Notes: generated from the sequence alone by a model not told the origin. DNA of 64,000 bases from Porphyromonas canoris (GCF_000769115.1 NZ_JQZV01000003.1:124001-188000); one strand, 5' to 3'. Counted from the stretch's first letter, positions 8,630 to 18,515 are shown. A program made the numbers and translations.

Positions 8630-9473
8630 CTACGGAGTCTGTCCTTGTAGGAGTTTTGGAACTTTTATTTTCTTCCGGAGAAGAGATAATAAGTTTTGAA
8701 GAATTGTCTATGTCGTTCTTATTAACCTTATCAGAGCTTAATAATGCTTCGGATGAGTTTAGCAGCTTTAGGTCTATGCTGTCTGTTTTAAACGTACCTG
8801 CAAGTAGTTCGGAGGCTCTTAGTACTGACGCTTTAAGATATTTGGAACTCCCTTCTAAGGTTGCCTCAGATGCATCTGCCAATTTAAGATGGAAAATATT
8901 TACATCTCCTGAAAAGAGCAGAGTTGATGCATCTTGAGTTACTACTGTAAGGGTATCAATATTACCCTGCAATGAGAAACTTCCGGCTTTATTGATCTCT
9001 GCATTAAGTTTGGAAAGCCACTTTTCACCAATTGAAAATTTTGCCGATGCAGCTTTGTCTAAACTAATGTCCGTGAAGTTCATCTTTCGGGATTTTATTT
9101 TTATATAGATTTGTTCATTGTCAGAATCATGTCTATAGTCCACAATCCTTAAAACTTTTCTGTTGTCTTGTTTAGAAATCTTGAATAAAATATCTTCTTC
9201 CGAGAGGTCTTGATCTACTATTTCATATATGGTGTGCTTAACCTCCTTATCATAGATAAAGTCTAATAGAATATTTCCTTCAATTTCTACTACATCAAAG
9301 TCCTCTAATTCTCCTTCCTCTGGAATCTCTTTTTTGTTCCTGTCCTCCGAAGTATGTACAACAATCCTGTCATTGTAAGATGCACTACGCTTAAACGTGC
9401 ATTTGGCAATCATTAATGCTACGGCACAGCACAGAAGTGCCAATATCGTTGTCAATCTCTTGCTTTCTCGCAT
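8601..9473 (-). CDS. DUF2807 (head-GIN) envelope protein
   Basis: A 290-residue protein with an N-terminal hydrophobic segment (about residues 8-25) that is a signal peptide or anchor. A beta-helical region follows, with the repeating short pattern of the DUF2807 putative adhesin family (for example DKAASAKFSIG, GSSKYLKASVLRASEL, LNSSEALLSS). The C-terminal 30 residues are polar and probably disordered. The family is common in Bacteroidetes and its function is unknown. It starts 9 bases after a second DUF2807 gene and overlaps znuA, which suggests an envelope role linked to metal supply. Confidence 0.7.
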   Translation of the reverse strand: MRESKRLTTILALLCCAVALMIAKCTFKRSASYNDRIVVHTSEDRNKKEIPEEGELEDFDVVEIEGNILLDFIYDKEVKHTIYEIVDQDLSEEDILFKISKQDNRKVLRIVDYRHDSDNEQIYIKIKSRKMNFTDISLDKAASAKFSIGEKWLSKLNAEINKAGSFSLQGNIDTLTVVTQDASTLLFSGDVNIFHLKLADASEATLEGSSKYLKASVLRASELLAGTFKTDSIDLKLLNSSEALLSSDKVNKNDIDNSSKLIISSPEENKSSKTPTRTDSVDVNAKTYRL

Positions 9474-9482
9474 ATTCGGAAA

Positions 9483-10274
9483 TTATTTCTGATTAAACTT
9501 TGAAAATCCACTTGTTTCTCCACGTCGAATTTCCGGAACTTTTTCACTTGCATTAGTTAACAAAGAACTACCATAGACACCATAATAGAGTTCGGTGTTG
9601 ACATTGGTTGTGGCTGAGCTTGCTCCTGAAACTTCAACCTTACCTACTTTAGTAAGCAGTTTTTTTAAGTTTGCAGACGAAGCTCCTGATATTTCTAGAT
9701 CTAACAAGCGTGTGTGCCCGGACATATCAATATTAGAAGCTCCGGATAGTTCACAGTCAACTTTGTCAAAGTTCCCGGATATCCTTGCTGTTGATGCCCC
9801 AGAAAGCTCAACGTCCAATTCCCGAATGTCCGCAGAACAACCAAAAGATGATGCTCCGGAAAGTTCTATTGCAAGTTTGTCTATGTTTGTGGATTGACTT
9901 GAATTGACAAGGATTGTAGATGCTCCTTGTAGAGAAAAGCCTCGTAGAACAGATAGGTCTGTTACATGTAGTATAAATTCTATTCTGCTATTCTTTGTAA
10001 AAGGAATTTTCTTAGGCCCAACAACTTTTACTTTCCCATTATCTACTTGTATTTCCGTGCCTTTTGCGTATTTGGAATCGGAAATAAGTTCTAAATAGTT
10101 TCTATTGGACTGCTTAACATTTATCTTAACGACTCTTTCTGCTTCTACAAATTTAGGAGATTCAGGTAGGTCATATTGTCTATTTTCATTCTTGTTGAAG
10201 TCTTGTGCATAGGCGAATCCGGCCAAGAGAGTCGCAAGTATTACTACAAAAGAAAAGAAGCTTTTACTGTTCAT
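9483..10274 (-). CDS. DUF2807 (head-GIN) secreted protein
   Basis: A 263-residue protein with a clear signal peptide (hydrophobic stretch ending in AGFAYAQ) and a DUF2807 beta-helix. The diagnostic SGAS motif recurs every 20 or so residues (ELSGASSFG, ELSGASTAR, ELSGASNID, EISGASSAN, EVSGASSAT). It is the first gene of a four-gene minus-strand run leading into znuA and znuC. Predicted location is the periplasm or cell surface. Function unknown. Confidence 0.8.
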   Translation of the reverse strand: MNSKSFFSFVVILATLLAGFAYAQDFNKNENRQYDLPESPKFVEAERVVKINVKQSNRNYLELISDSKYAKGTEIQVDNGKVKVVGPKKIPFTKNSRIEFILHVTDLSVLRGFSLQGASTILVNSSQSTNIDKLAIELSGASSFGCSADIRELDVELSGASTARISGNFDKVDCELSGASNIDMSGHTRLLDLEISGASSANLKKLLTKVGKVEVSGASSATTNVNTELYYGVYGSSLLTNASEKVPEIRRGETSGFSKFNQK

Positions 10275-10311
10275 TATGCTAAGATATTTTATGGTTTGTA
10301 TTTTGTTCGTT

Positions 10312-10319
10312 CAAATGTA
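10312..10319 (-). promoter_or_regulatory. Bacteroidetes -7 box for DUF2807-znuAC cluster
   Basis: The minus strand reads TACATTTG, a TAnnTTTG match, 38 bases upstream of the first gene's ATG. The -33 element is not clear. Confidence 0.4.
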
Positions 10320-10401
10320 ATTTGAGGACAGCCATATACAGGTGCTAATTTAGCAATTTCTATTGTAATGGAAGTCGTTCAGACGAATCATCTGTCATAA
10401 A

Positions 10402-10442
10402 ACAAAAGCAATATCGCTATGGTTGAGCGGTATTGCTTTTGT
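10402..10442 (-). terminator. Rho-independent terminator, possibly bidirectional
   Basis: A long inverted repeat (ACAAAAGCAATATCGCT against AGCGGTATTGCTTTTGT, one G-T pair) with a short loop and T-rich sequence on both sides. It lies 25 bases past the DUF2795 gene, which it most likely terminates. Confidence 0.75.
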
Positions 10443-10467
10443 TTTCTTTCGCTGTCCGGACAGAAGA

Positions 10468-10689
10468 TCAATACTCTTCCTCGTTAAAGAAAAAATCTTC
10501 TTTACTGGGATAGTCTGCCCAAATATCTTCAATAGAGTCATATATCTCACCTTCTTCTTCTATTTCTTGTAAGTTTTCTATGACTTCCATAGGTGCTCCG
10601 GATCGCTGAGCATAGTCTATAAGTTCATCCTTGCTTGCAGGCCATGGTGCATCTTCCAATTTTGATGCAAGTTCTAGTGTCCAGTACAT
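10468..10689 (-). CDS. DUF2795 family protein
   Basis: A 73-residue acidic protein. The core MYWTLELASKLEDAPWPASK followed by DELIDYAQRSGAP is the conserved DUF2795 signature of Bacteroidetes, where it occurs as a small stand-alone protein. The C-terminal half is strongly acidic. No signal peptide. Molecular function is not known. It is monocistronic, with its own terminator. Confidence 0.85.
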   Translation of the reverse strand: MYWTLELASKLEDAPWPASKDELIDYAQRSGAPMEVIENLQEIEEEGEIYDSIEDIWADYPSKEDFFFNEEEY

Positions 10690-10957
10690 AGTGATTTAGT
10701 TGTCGTTATAGGTTCTTTTAATTATTCTTTCTCCGAAGAAAACACAATCCGTCTTCCGGAGTACAAACTTGGCGCAAAGTAAAACATTTTTTCTCAAAAA
10801 CCAATTCTTGTGTGTGTTTTCTTCTGTTTTGTATAGGGAAAGGCTTCTTTTGATTCTTTTCTTGCGCTTTCAAAGGAGTTTAATAATTCACTTCAGAGTG
10901 TCTGATTTTATCGTAAAATAGAAGCTGTTAGCTGATTTATCTCTACATCGTTTTTGT
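10690..10957. other. Intergenic region between DUF2795 gene and leuS promoter
   Basis: An AT-rich divergent region of about 270 bases that must hold the promoter for the DUF2795 gene. I find no exact TAnnTTTG on the minus strand here and no other structure. Confidence 0.4.
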
Positions 10958-10965
10958 TATCTTTG
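10958..10965 (+). promoter_or_regulatory. Bacteroidetes -7 box for leuS
   Basis: TATCTTTG matches TAnnTTTG and lies 29 bases upstream of the leuS ATG. The -33 region is weak. Confidence 0.5.
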
Positions 10966-10994
10966 CACAATATTTAAGTAGTAAAAATCAGAGT

Positions 10995-13757
10995 ATGGAA
11001 TATAACTTTTCGACCATAGAAAAAAAGTGGCAAGACTACTGGTCAAAAAACTCAACGTATAAGATTGTTGAAGACACATCTCGTCCGAAATTTTACATAT
11101 TGGATATGTTTCCATATCCCTCCGGAGCGGGGTTACATGTGGGGCACCCATTAGGATATATTGCATCAGATATATATGCAAGATACAAGACACATAAAGG
11201 ATTTAATGTTTTGCATCCTATGGGCTTCGATGCGTATGGCTTACCGGCAGAGCAGTATGCCATTCAAACAGGCCAGCACCCTGAAGTAACGACCTATAAA
11301 AATATTGATCGGTACAAAGAACAGCTTGCCAAGATCGGTTTCGGTTATGATTGGGATAGAGAGATTCGCACTTCTGAGCCGGGTTATTATAAGTGGACTC
11401 AATGGGCATTTTTAAGGATGTTTGGCTCTTATTACGACAACATACAGAATAAAGCTCTTCCCATAGAACAACTAGTGTCTCACTTTGAGCATAAAGGAAC
11501 AGAGGGACTTGATGTTGCTTGCTCCGATGAAATTTATTTTACCGCAGAGGAATGGAAGGGGAAAAGTGAGAAAGAGCAGCAAGAGATCTTGATGAACTAT
11601 CGGATAGCATACCTTGGAGAAACAATGGTAAACTGGTGTGCTGCTTTAGGTACGGTTCTTGCCAACGATGAAGTCAGCGAAGGTCTCTCTGTTCGCGGAG
11701 GATATCCGGTAGAACAACGCAAGATGAAGCAGTGGTGCCTGCGTATTTCTGCTTATGCAGACAGGCTTTTAAGCGGCTTGGAAGGTTTGAACTGGACAGA
11801 ATCGCTTAAAGAAACACAGCGCAACTGGATTGGTAAAAGTGAAGGGGCAGAGATAAAGTTTCATATAGCAGATTCCGATGCTGTTATCACTGTGTTTACC
11901 ACAAGAGTAGATACTTTGTTTGGAGTCTCCTTCATGGTACTGGCTCCCGAAAGCGAATATGTGAGTGTCATCACTTCCTCCGAGTATAGGGAAGAAGTGG
12001 AAGCTTATCTGGATGCGACGAAAAAGAAAACTGAGCGTGAGCGTATTTCTGATCGTCGAGTGACCGGTGTATTTACGGGAGGTTATGCCATCCATCCTAT
12101 TACAAAGCAGCCAATTCCCATCTGGATTAGCGATTATGTCCTTTCCGGATATGGAACCGGTGCAATCATGGCTGTTCCTGCTCATGATAGTAGGGACTTT
12201 GCCTTTGCTCACCACTTTGGCTTGCCTATACTTCCGGTTGTAAAACCTCTGGACGGAGAACTTTTGCCGGTAGAGGAGTGGAAAGATAGCTTGGACAGTA
12301 AAGAGGGGGTCATGATAAACTCTGATTTTCTTAATGGACTGTCGGTAAGAGATGCTATTGCCGAGATGAAGAATTATATCCACGACCATGACTTGGGACG
12401 AGTTAAAACCAATTTCCGTCTTCGTGATGCCATATTCAGTCGTCAGAGATATTGGGGAGAGCCTTTTCCTATCTATTACAAAGAGGGAATGCCTTATCCT
12501 CTACCGGAAGAGCAACTTCCACTTGAATTGCCGGAGGTAGATAAGTTTCTTCCAACAGAATCAGGAGAGCCTCCTCTCGGTCGAGCAAAGGACTGGAAGA
12601 CCCAAGACGGCTATCCCTTAGAGCTCTCAACGATGCCCGGATTTGCCGGATCTTCTGCGTACTATTTGAGGTATATGGATCCTCATAATCCGGAGGCTTT
12701 GGTTGACAAGCAAAAGAACGAATATTGGAAGAATGTAGATCTCTATATCGGAGGGACGGAACATGCCACCGGACACCTTATATATAGTCGTTTTTGGAAT
12801 AAGTTCTTGTTTGATTTAGGCATCATTTGTGAAGATGAACCCTTCAAGAAACTTATTAACCAAGGAATGATACAAGGACGATCCAATTTTGTTTATAGAA
12901 TCAAGGAGACCAATACGTTTGTCTCTCTTGGTTTGAAAGATCAGTATGATACTACTGCAATACATGTCGATGTAAATATTGTTCATAACGATCGTTTAGA
13001 CTTGGATGCATTCAAAAGATGGATGCCGGAGTTTGCAACAGCAGAGTTTATCCTCGAAGATGGAGAGTATATCTGTGGTTACGCAGTAGAAAAGATGAGT
13101 AAGAGTCTCTTCAATGTAGTCAATCCTGATGATATTGTTGCACAATATGGAGCGGATACGCTCAGACTATACGAAATGTTTTTAGGTCCGTTGGAGCAAT
13201 CTAAGCCTTGGGATACTAAGGGTATAGATGGTGTTCATCGTTTCTTGAGAAAGTTCGTCGGACTATACGATAATATCACGGATGAAAAACCTTCTTCGGA
13301 AGAGTATAAAATCTTGCACACTCTTATCAAGAAGTTAGGGCAGGGAATCGAGTCTTTCTCTTTTAATACCTGTGTCAGTGCTTTTATGATCTGTGTCAAT
13401 GATTTACAAGCAGGCCGTTGCAGTAAGATACAGATCTTGGAGCCACTCGCGATATTACTCTCTCCTTTTGCTCCACACTTGGCTGAAGAGTTGTGGCAGT
13501 ACCTCGGACATCAAAATACTATTACCCGGGAGCCTTATCCCATGTTGGAAGAGAAATACCTGGTTGAAGCCGAGATAAATTATCCTGTATCTTTCAATGG
13601 TAAGGTTCGTTTCCAACTTTCTCTACCCGCAGATATGGATAAGAATGAAGTGGAGAAAGTTGCTTTATCACATCCGGACACAGCCAAATGGCTTGTGGAA
13701 GCCACACCTAAAAAAGTGATAGTTGTTCCCGGAAAGATTATAAACATAGTACATTAA
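10995..13757 (+). CDS. leuS: Leucyl-tRNA synthetase
   Basis: A 920-residue class Ia synthetase of normal length for the phylum. The HIGH-type motif is HVGHPLGY near residue 49, inside [16 protein letters not shown]. The CP1 editing domain is in the middle, with [14 protein letters not shown] as its conserved block. The KMSKS motif is EKMSKSLFN near residue 700, followed by the anticodon-binding domain and a short C-terminal domain. It attaches leucine to tRNA-Leu in the cytoplasm. A yitT-like gene follows 38 bases later. Confidence 0.97.
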   Translation: MEYNFSTIEKKWQDYWSKNSTYKIVEDTSRPKFYILDMFPYPSGAGLHVGHPLGYIASDIYARYKTHKGFNVLHPMGFDAYGLPAEQYAIQTGQHPEVTTYKNIDRYKEQLAKIGFGYDWDREIRTSEPGYYKWTQWAFLRMFGSYYDNIQNKALPIEQLVSHFEHKGTEGLDVACSDEIYFTAEEWKGKSEKEQQEILMNYRIAYLGETMVNWCAALGTVLANDEVSEGLSVRGGYPVEQRKMKQWCLRISAYADRLLSGLEGLNWTESLKETQRNWIGKSEGAEIKFHIADSDAVITVFTTRVDTLFGVSFMVLAPESEYVSVITSSEYREEVEAYLDATKKKTERERISDRRVTGVFTGGYAIHPITKQPIPIWISDYVLSGYGTGAIMAVPAHDSRDFAFAHHFGLPILPVVKPLDGELLPVEEWKDSLDSKEGVMINSDFLNGLSVRDAIAEMKNYIHDHDLGRVKTNFRLRDAIFSRQRYWGEPFPIYYKEGMPYPLPEEQLPLELPEVDKFLPTESGEPPLGRAKDWKTQDGYPLELSTMPGFAGSSAYYLRYMDPHNPEALVDKQKNEYWKNVDLYIGGTEHATGHLIYSRFWNKFLFDLGIICEDEPFKKLINQGMIQGRSNFVYRIKETNTFVSLGLKDQYDTTAIHVDVNIVHNDRLDLDAFKRWMPEFATAEFILEDGEYICGYAVEKMSKSLFNVVNPDDIVAQYGADTLRLYEMFLGPLEQSKPWDTKGIDGVHRFLRKFVGLYDNITDEKPSSEEYKILHTLIKKLGQGIESFSFNTCVSAFMICVNDLQAGRCSKIQILEPLAILLSPFAPHLAEELWQYLGHQNTITREPYPMLEEKYLVEAEINYPVSFNGKVRFQLSLPADMDKNEVEKVALSHPDTAKWLVEATPKKVIVVPGKIINIVH

Positions 13758-13795
13758 ATACAAAAACATAACCATTCTCTAATAGTTTAGAAATC

Positions 13796-14686
13796 ATGGG
13801 AAAGATCTCAAAAAAACTCTACGCAATCTCCGACTATGTTGTCATTTTCATCGGGCTTTTAGTTTACTCTTTTGGTTGGACGGCCTTTATCCTCTCGCAT
13901 GACATCACATCCGGAGGTCTTGCCGGTATTGCAACGCTCATAGGGCGTACATTGGATATCGCTGTAGCTTGGCCATATAATATTATCAATGGTATCCTTA
14001 TAGTGATAGCACTTGTAGTTTTAGGATGGCAGTTCTCACTGAAGACTCTCTTCAGCGTTGTTGCATTGTTCTTTATAATCCCTCCTTTTGAAAGCTTTTT
14101 CAAAACACCACTACTTGCCGATCAACCTTTTATGGCGGTGGTCATAGGATCTATTCTTTGCGGTATCGGTTTAGGAATAGTATTCACTGTAAATGGCTCT
14201 ACCGGAGGGACGGACATTATAGCTGCAATCATCAATAAATATAAGCCGATGTCCATCGGAACCGGACTTATGATCATTGACGTATTTATTATTGGTGCTT
14301 CTTATTTTGTCTTCAGAAATCCCGATCTCTTGGTGTTCTCTGTTGTAGAAGTGATGTTGGTAAACTTTACTTTGGACTTCGTGCTGAATGGTTATAGACA
14401 GAGTATGCAGTTTTTCATCTTCTCCGAGAAGACCAAAGAGATTAGTGAAGCCATCATGGAAGAGACCGGACGCGGAGGAACATATCTTTATGGCGAAGGA
14501 GCCTACTCCGGTAACGAAGCAAGGGTTTTGATGGTTGTGGCAAGACGTAGTGAAAGTTCCACAATCTTCAGGATTGTGAAGGAACGCGACCAGAAAGCGT
14601 TCATTACTCAAAGCCTTGTCAAGGGTGTTTACGGAGAGGGATTTGATCCGATTAAAACCTCTTCCAAGAAAAAAAAAATGGCATAA
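13796..14686 (+). CDS. YitT family membrane protein (DUF161/DUF2179)
   Basis: A 296-residue protein with about five or six membrane helices in the first 200 residues (DUF161 repeats) and a cytoplasmic C-terminal DUF2179 domain of about 80 residues. GGLAGIATLIGR and GSTGGTDIIAAIINK are characteristic loops of the YitT family. No biochemical function is firmly established. It follows leuS closely and precedes rdgB by 38 bases on the same strand. Confidence 0.88.
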   Translation: MGKISKKLYAISDYVVIFIGLLVYSFGWTAFILSHDITSGGLAGIATLIGRTLDIAVAWPYNIINGILIVIALVVLGWQFSLKTLFSVVALFFIIPPFESFFKTPLLADQPFMAVVIGSILCGIGLGIVFTVNGSTGGTDIIAAIINKYKPMSIGTGLMIIDVFIIGASYFVFRNPDLLVFSVVEVMLVNFTLDFVLNGYRQSMQFFIFSEKTKEISEAIMEETGRGGTYLYGEGAYSGNEARVLMVVARRSESSTIFRIVKERDQKAFITQSLVKGVYGEGFDPIKTSSKKKKMA

Positions 14687-14724
14687 AGTCGTAGAAAACC
14701 TTATTTTCTGGGGATAACAACCTT

Positions 14725-15336
14725 ATGGAGGCAATATTTGCAACGCATAATAACCACAAGCTTCATGAAGTGGCTCAGATGTTACCATCTTGGCTTCATC
14801 TCCACAGCTTGAATGACATCGGGCTTACTGAAGAGATCATCGAAGATGGTAACAGTCTGGAAGAAAATGCTCTTATCAAAGCCCGTTATGTCTTTTCAAA
14901 GAATCCTTCTGCTGATATGGCATTCGCGGACGATACCGGATTGGAAGTGGATGCTCTCAACGGGGCGCCTGGCATATATAGTGCGAGATATGCGGGAGAG
15001 CACTGCTCTTTCAAGGATAATGTAGACAAACTTCTCCGCGAACTTCAAGACTTTCAAGATCCGGAGCTGAGACGAGCCAGATTTCGCACCGTCATTGCGC
15101 TTATCTTGAACGGAGGAGAGGAGCACCTTTTCAGTGGAGTAGTAGAAGGTGTTATTGCTGCCGATCCAAGAGGCATAGACGGCTTTGGTTATGATCCCAT
15201 ATTTATTCCGGATGGTTTCGGTGAGAGCTTTTCAGAGATGCCATTGGCATTGAAGAACAGCATCAGCCACAGAGGAAAGGCATTTCGCAATATGAAACAA
15301 TTCTTAGAAACTCGTACAGAAGATGAGAAACGATAA
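14725..15336 (+). CDS. rdgB: XTP/dITP pyrophosphatase (RdgB/HAM1)
   Basis: A 203-residue house-cleaning nucleotide pyrophosphatase that removes dITP, XTP and related purines. ATHNNHKLHE at the N-terminus is the phosphate-binding motif, FADDTGLEVDALNGAPGIYS holds the catalytic acidic residues, and GFGYDPIF and SHRGKAF are conserved C-terminal motifs. Its end overlaps the next gene by 14 bases, suggesting translational coupling. Confidence 0.95.
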   Translation: MEAIFATHNNHKLHEVAQMLPSWLHLHSLNDIGLTEEIIEDGNSLEENALIKARYVFSKNPSADMAFADDTGLEVDALNGAPGIYSARYAGEHCSFKDNVDKLLRELQDFQDPELRRARFRTVIALILNGGEEHLFSGVVEGVIAADPRGIDGFGYDPIFIPDGFGESFSEMPLALKNSISHRGKAFRNMKQFLETRTEDEKR

Positions 15337-15973
15337 GATCAAGATAGAATTTTGGGGAGATTTTAACTGCCCTTTCTGCTACATCGGAGATGTTGTTCTC
15401 AAGCGTACAGTCGAATCTATGGGATATATGGATAGGGTTGAAGTGGCTTATCGGGCTTGTCGTTTATATCCTCACTTTACTCCTGAAGAGCAGTATCATT
15501 TCCGTTCCCAACTTGATGAATCTGACGAAACATCAAAAGAACATATCGACAAGAAAATCGGAGTCCTAAAGCATTTGGCAGACAAGTATGGCTTAAAGTA
15601 CGGGATGGATGATGCTATCGTCTCCAATACGTCTGAAGCTCTTGCTTTGCTTCTGTGGGTATCGAGTCGTTTCAGCGGAGACATTAACACTCTTTTTGCC
15701 TTGAAAGAAGCCCTTGGCAGAGCATTCTTTTCAGAAGGTAAAGTATTATCCGACAGGGCAGTGCTTCTTTCTGCAGCAGAAGAAGCCGGACTGGATAGAG
15801 TCGAAGCAGAGCAGATTTTGGACAACGGTGTCTATCTTGAGACCTTGGAGAGAGACCAAAAAGAGTCTGAGACCAAATGCCCTCGTTTCATACCGACCAT
15901 ATACATTGGAGATACAAGATTGGAAGGTGTGCTGAAAGCCGAACAGATCGAAAGGGCACTATTAGAACAATAG
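15323..15973 (+). CDS. DsbA family oxidoreductase (FrnE-like)
   Basis: A 216-residue thioredoxin-fold protein of the DsbA/FrnE/HCCA isomerase branch. The active-site motif is CPFC at residues 16-19 (FWGDFNCPFCYIGD). A helical insertion domain occupies the middle, and the cis-proline region is probably RFIPTIYIGD. There is no signal peptide, so it is cytoplasmic, unlike periplasmic DsbA. Likely role is thiol-disulphide exchange or stress-related isomerisation. It overlaps rdgB and is followed by a strong terminator. Confidence 0.85.
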   Translation: MRNDKIKIEFWGDFNCPFCYIGDVVLKRTVESMGYMDRVEVAYRACRLYPHFTPEEQYHFRSQLDESDETSKEHIDKKIGVLKHLADKYGLKYGMDDAIVSNTSEALALLLWVSSRFSGDINTLFALKEALGRAFFSEGKVLSDRAVLLSAAEEAGLDRVEAEQILDNGVYLETLERDQKESETKCPRFIPTIYIGDTRLEGVLKAEQIERALLEQ

Positions 15974-15988
15974 CTTACTGGTTATAAA

Positions 15989-16030
15989 AGAAAGAGTCGG
16001 AAACAGAAAGGCCTGTTTCCGACTCTTTCT
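15989..16030 (+). terminator. Rho-independent terminator
   Basis: An 18-base arm beginning AGAAAGAGTCGG and its exact complement enclose a six-base loop, followed by pyrimidine-rich sequence. It ends the leuS-to-FrnE run. Confidence 0.85.
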
Positions 16031-16164
16031 TATGTCTGCCTTTTGTTAAGTTTTGCTTTATATTTCCTATTTAAGGATCAAATATTGAAAGTAATGACCT
16101 TAAATTTTATCCTATAAAGAGAGGTCTTGATTTTGCTTGAAAAGGTGTTTTTTATCAAGATCCA

Positions 16165-18354
16165 TTACAAAGAGTCTATTTCACAAGCTTTTTTGGAGTA
16201 CTCTTCCGCCTTATCATACTCTTTTCGGATATCTTTTAGGAAGAGAGCGTAGCCTCCCAAGATGATTGCATTTTTTTGATCGGCGTCGATCGCTCTGTTA
16301 TAGAACTCTTCCGCCTTATCGTACTCTTTTCGGATATCTTTTAGGAAGAGAGCATAGTTATACAAGATAGCTGCATTTTTTTGATCAGCGTCGATCGCTC
16401 TGTTATAGAACTCTTCCGCTTTATCGTACTCTTTTCGGAAACTTTGAAGGAAGAGAGCATAGCTTCCCAAGACGGTTGCATTTTTTTGATCAGCCTCGAT
16501 CGCTCTGTTATAGAACTCTTCCGCTTTATCGTCCTCTTTTCGGATATCTTTTAGGAAGAGAGCGTAGCCTCCCAAGATGATTGCATTTTTTTGATCAGCC
16601 TCGATCGCTCTGTTATAGAACTCTTCCGCCTTATCGTACTCTTTTCGGATATTCTTAAGGAAGAGAGCATAGTTATACAAGATAGTTGCATTTTTTTGAT
16701 CAGCCTCGATCGCTCTGTTATAGAACTCTTCCGCTTTATCGTCCTCTTTTCGGATATCTTTTAGGAAGAGAGCGTAGCTTCCCAAGACGGTTGCATTTTT
16801 TTGATCAGCCTCGATCGCTCTGTTATAGAACTCTTCCGCCTTATCGTACTCTTTTCGGATATTCTCAAGGAAGAGAGCATAGCTTCCCAAGACGGTTGCA
16901 TTTTTTTGATCAGTGTCGATCGCTCTGTTATAGAACTCTTCCGCCTTATCGTACTCTTTTCGGATATCTTTAAGGAAGAGAGCATAGTTTCCCAAGACGG
17001 TTGCATTTTTTTGATCAGCATTGATCGCGCTGTTATAGAGCTCTTCCGCCTTATCATACTCTTTTCGGATACTTTGAAGGAAGAGAGCATAGTTTCCCAA
17101 GTTGATTACATTCTTTGGATCGGCGTCGATCGCTCTGTTAAAGAACTCTTCCGCCTTATCGTACTCTTTTCGGATATTCTTAAGGAAGAGAGCATAGTTT
17201 CCCAAGTTGATTACATTCTTTGGATCGGCGTCGATCGCTCTGTTAAAGAACTCTTCCGCCTTATCGTACTCTTTTCCTCTTGCATTACTAATGATTTTGT
17301 AGGGTTCTGGAAGTAATTTAGTCAAAGAGTCAGATCTCTTTTCCATTGGTTTTTTCTCGTTACCTATGTATTCTTGTAGTTTTTGATCAATTTTGCGTAG
17401 CTTTCGTAGAACCGGTTCTATTATGGGGAGAGAAGAAATTCGTCGAATTTCTGATATTCGCTCAAATAAGTCTTTAAATTTTAAATCTGGCTCCAATTCA
17501 GAAGCACATTCATACATAAACTCATCAAATCCTTCTATGGTTACAATCCTATCTGAAGGACCTTGCAAGACATCTAATATTCTTGAACTAAGCTCGCCAT
17601 CATCTTTTCTCTTACACCAATAGATTCCCTTTCTTTGATCGGGAGACAGCTCTTCAAAGAAGTTCATGAGACTGCCATCATTACCTCCGTATCCTAAAAC
17701 AATAAGGGTTGATGCAGAGAGAATATTCCGAAGAGTCTTCTGCCATGCCTCTTTGAGGCAGGCTGTTTCATCACTTGTGTTGAGGGGTTTGTATAACAGA
17801 TCTCGGTGAAGTTTGATGATTATAGGACGATCTGTATGGGAGGTAATATGTTCAGCTAAATGCTCATGCCCTGCAACAAAGGGGATCTTTTCCGTATAGG
17901 AACGAACAGCGTCCTCCATAAGATTGTCGAAGTTGGTTGTTAAGACAATATTGTTTTTTGTTTTGGAGATAATTTGAGACAAAATAAAGTATCCCAAAAA
18001 AGGATCTTTGCCCTCCATGATCCGCTTTAGTTCATTGTATCCCTCATCCGGGATATGTCCAAATCTTCTCTGATATATTGGGGAGTAAAATTCAGCTCGT
18101 CTATTGGGGACTTCAATTCCCTTATTTTCATTTATCCACTCTTCCAATTCTTCCTTTTCTAGTGTCTCTTCCAGTTCTTTATACCATTTTTCAGCAAGAG
18201 TCTTACCGGTTGGGATTCCGGAAGATTTGGATGCTCCGGAACCTAACAGAAAAGTAAATTTGATACCAGATGAATTTTGGTTCCTTTGTATTGTTTTAGT
18301 GAGCTCCCTGAGAGAAAGAGTTTTGACTTCGGATGTCTTTTTATCTGATGTCAT
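16165..18354 (-). CDS. SIR2-like domain protein with C-terminal TPR array
   Basis: A 729-residue cytoplasmic protein. Residues 1-270 form a SIR2-like NAD-binding fold: FLLGSGASKSSG (GSGAS at 38-42), TTNFDN at 139-144, LHRD at 182-185 with the catalytic-type histidine H183, and VLGYGGNDGS at 219-228. The usual LHGD is LHRD here. Residues 270-360 are a helical linker. Residues 361-729 are ten complete 35-residue TPR units plus a partial eleventh, nearly identical to each other. Stand-alone SIR2 proteins with helical-repeat sensors are often NAD-depleting anti-phage effectors, so that role is inferred. It sits alone between housekeeping genes with no partner gene. Confidence 0.85.
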   Translation of the reverse strand: MTSDKKTSEVKTLSLRELTKTIQRNQNSSGIKFTFLLGSGASKSSGIPTGKTLAEKWYKELEETLEKEELEEWINENKGIEVPNRRAEFYSPIYQRRFGHIPDEGYNELKRIMEGKDPFLGYFILSQIISKTKNNIVLTTNFDNLMEDAVRSYTEKIPFVAGHEHLAEHITSHTDRPIIIKLHRDLLYKPLNTSDETACLKEAWQKTLRNILSASTLIVLGYGGNDGSLMNFFEELSPDQRKGIYWCKRKDDGELSSRILDVLQGPSDRIVTIEGFDEFMYECASELEPDLKFKDLFERISEIRRISSLPIIEPVLRKLRKIDQKLQEYIGNEKKPMEKRSDSLTKLLPEPYKIISNARGKEYDKAEEFFNRAIDADPKNVINLGNYALFLKNIRKEYDKAEEFFNRAIDADPKNVINLGNYALFLQSIRKEYDKAEELYNSAINADQKNATVLGNYALFLKDIRKEYDKAEEFYNRAIDTDQKNATVLGSYALFLENIRKEYDKAEEFYNRAIEADQKNATVLGSYALFLKDIRKEDDKAEEFYNRAIEADQKNATILYNYALFLKNIRKEYDKAEEFYNRAIEADQKNAIILGGYALFLKDIRKEDDKAEEFYNRAIEADQKNATVLGSYALFLQSFRKEYDKAEEFYNRAIDADQKNAAILYNYALFLKDIRKEYDKAEEFYNRAIDADQKNAIILGGYALFLKDIRKEYDKAEEYSKKACEIDSL
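16225..17274 (-). repeat. Ten tandem 105-bp TPR-coding repeats
   Basis: Ten in-frame copies of a 105-bp unit encode KEYDKAEEFYNRAIDADQKN plus 15 more residues. Units differ mainly at a few positions (D or E before AD; KDIR, KNIR, QSIR or QSFR at the end; LGNYA, LGSYA, LYNYA or LGGYA in the middle). The near identity points to recent duplication or gene conversion, and copy number is likely variable between strains. Confidence 0.93.
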
Positions 18355-18515
18355 AATCTTATATTGAAAAATTGTATTATTTGTAATGAGAAAGATATTC
18401 TACTGATAAGCTATGCAGAGGTCATGTTATCTTCAAACCTCTTTTTGAAAAATCACTTCTTAAAGTTAAGAAATATTTTGAATAGCAGATTCGACAAAGG
18501 AATCAAGAAAGGTGC

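Noticed and set aside
16686-17316. Repetitive plus-strand frames opposite the SIR2 gene repeats
   Set aside because: They are the reverse reading of the TPR-coding 105-bp units.
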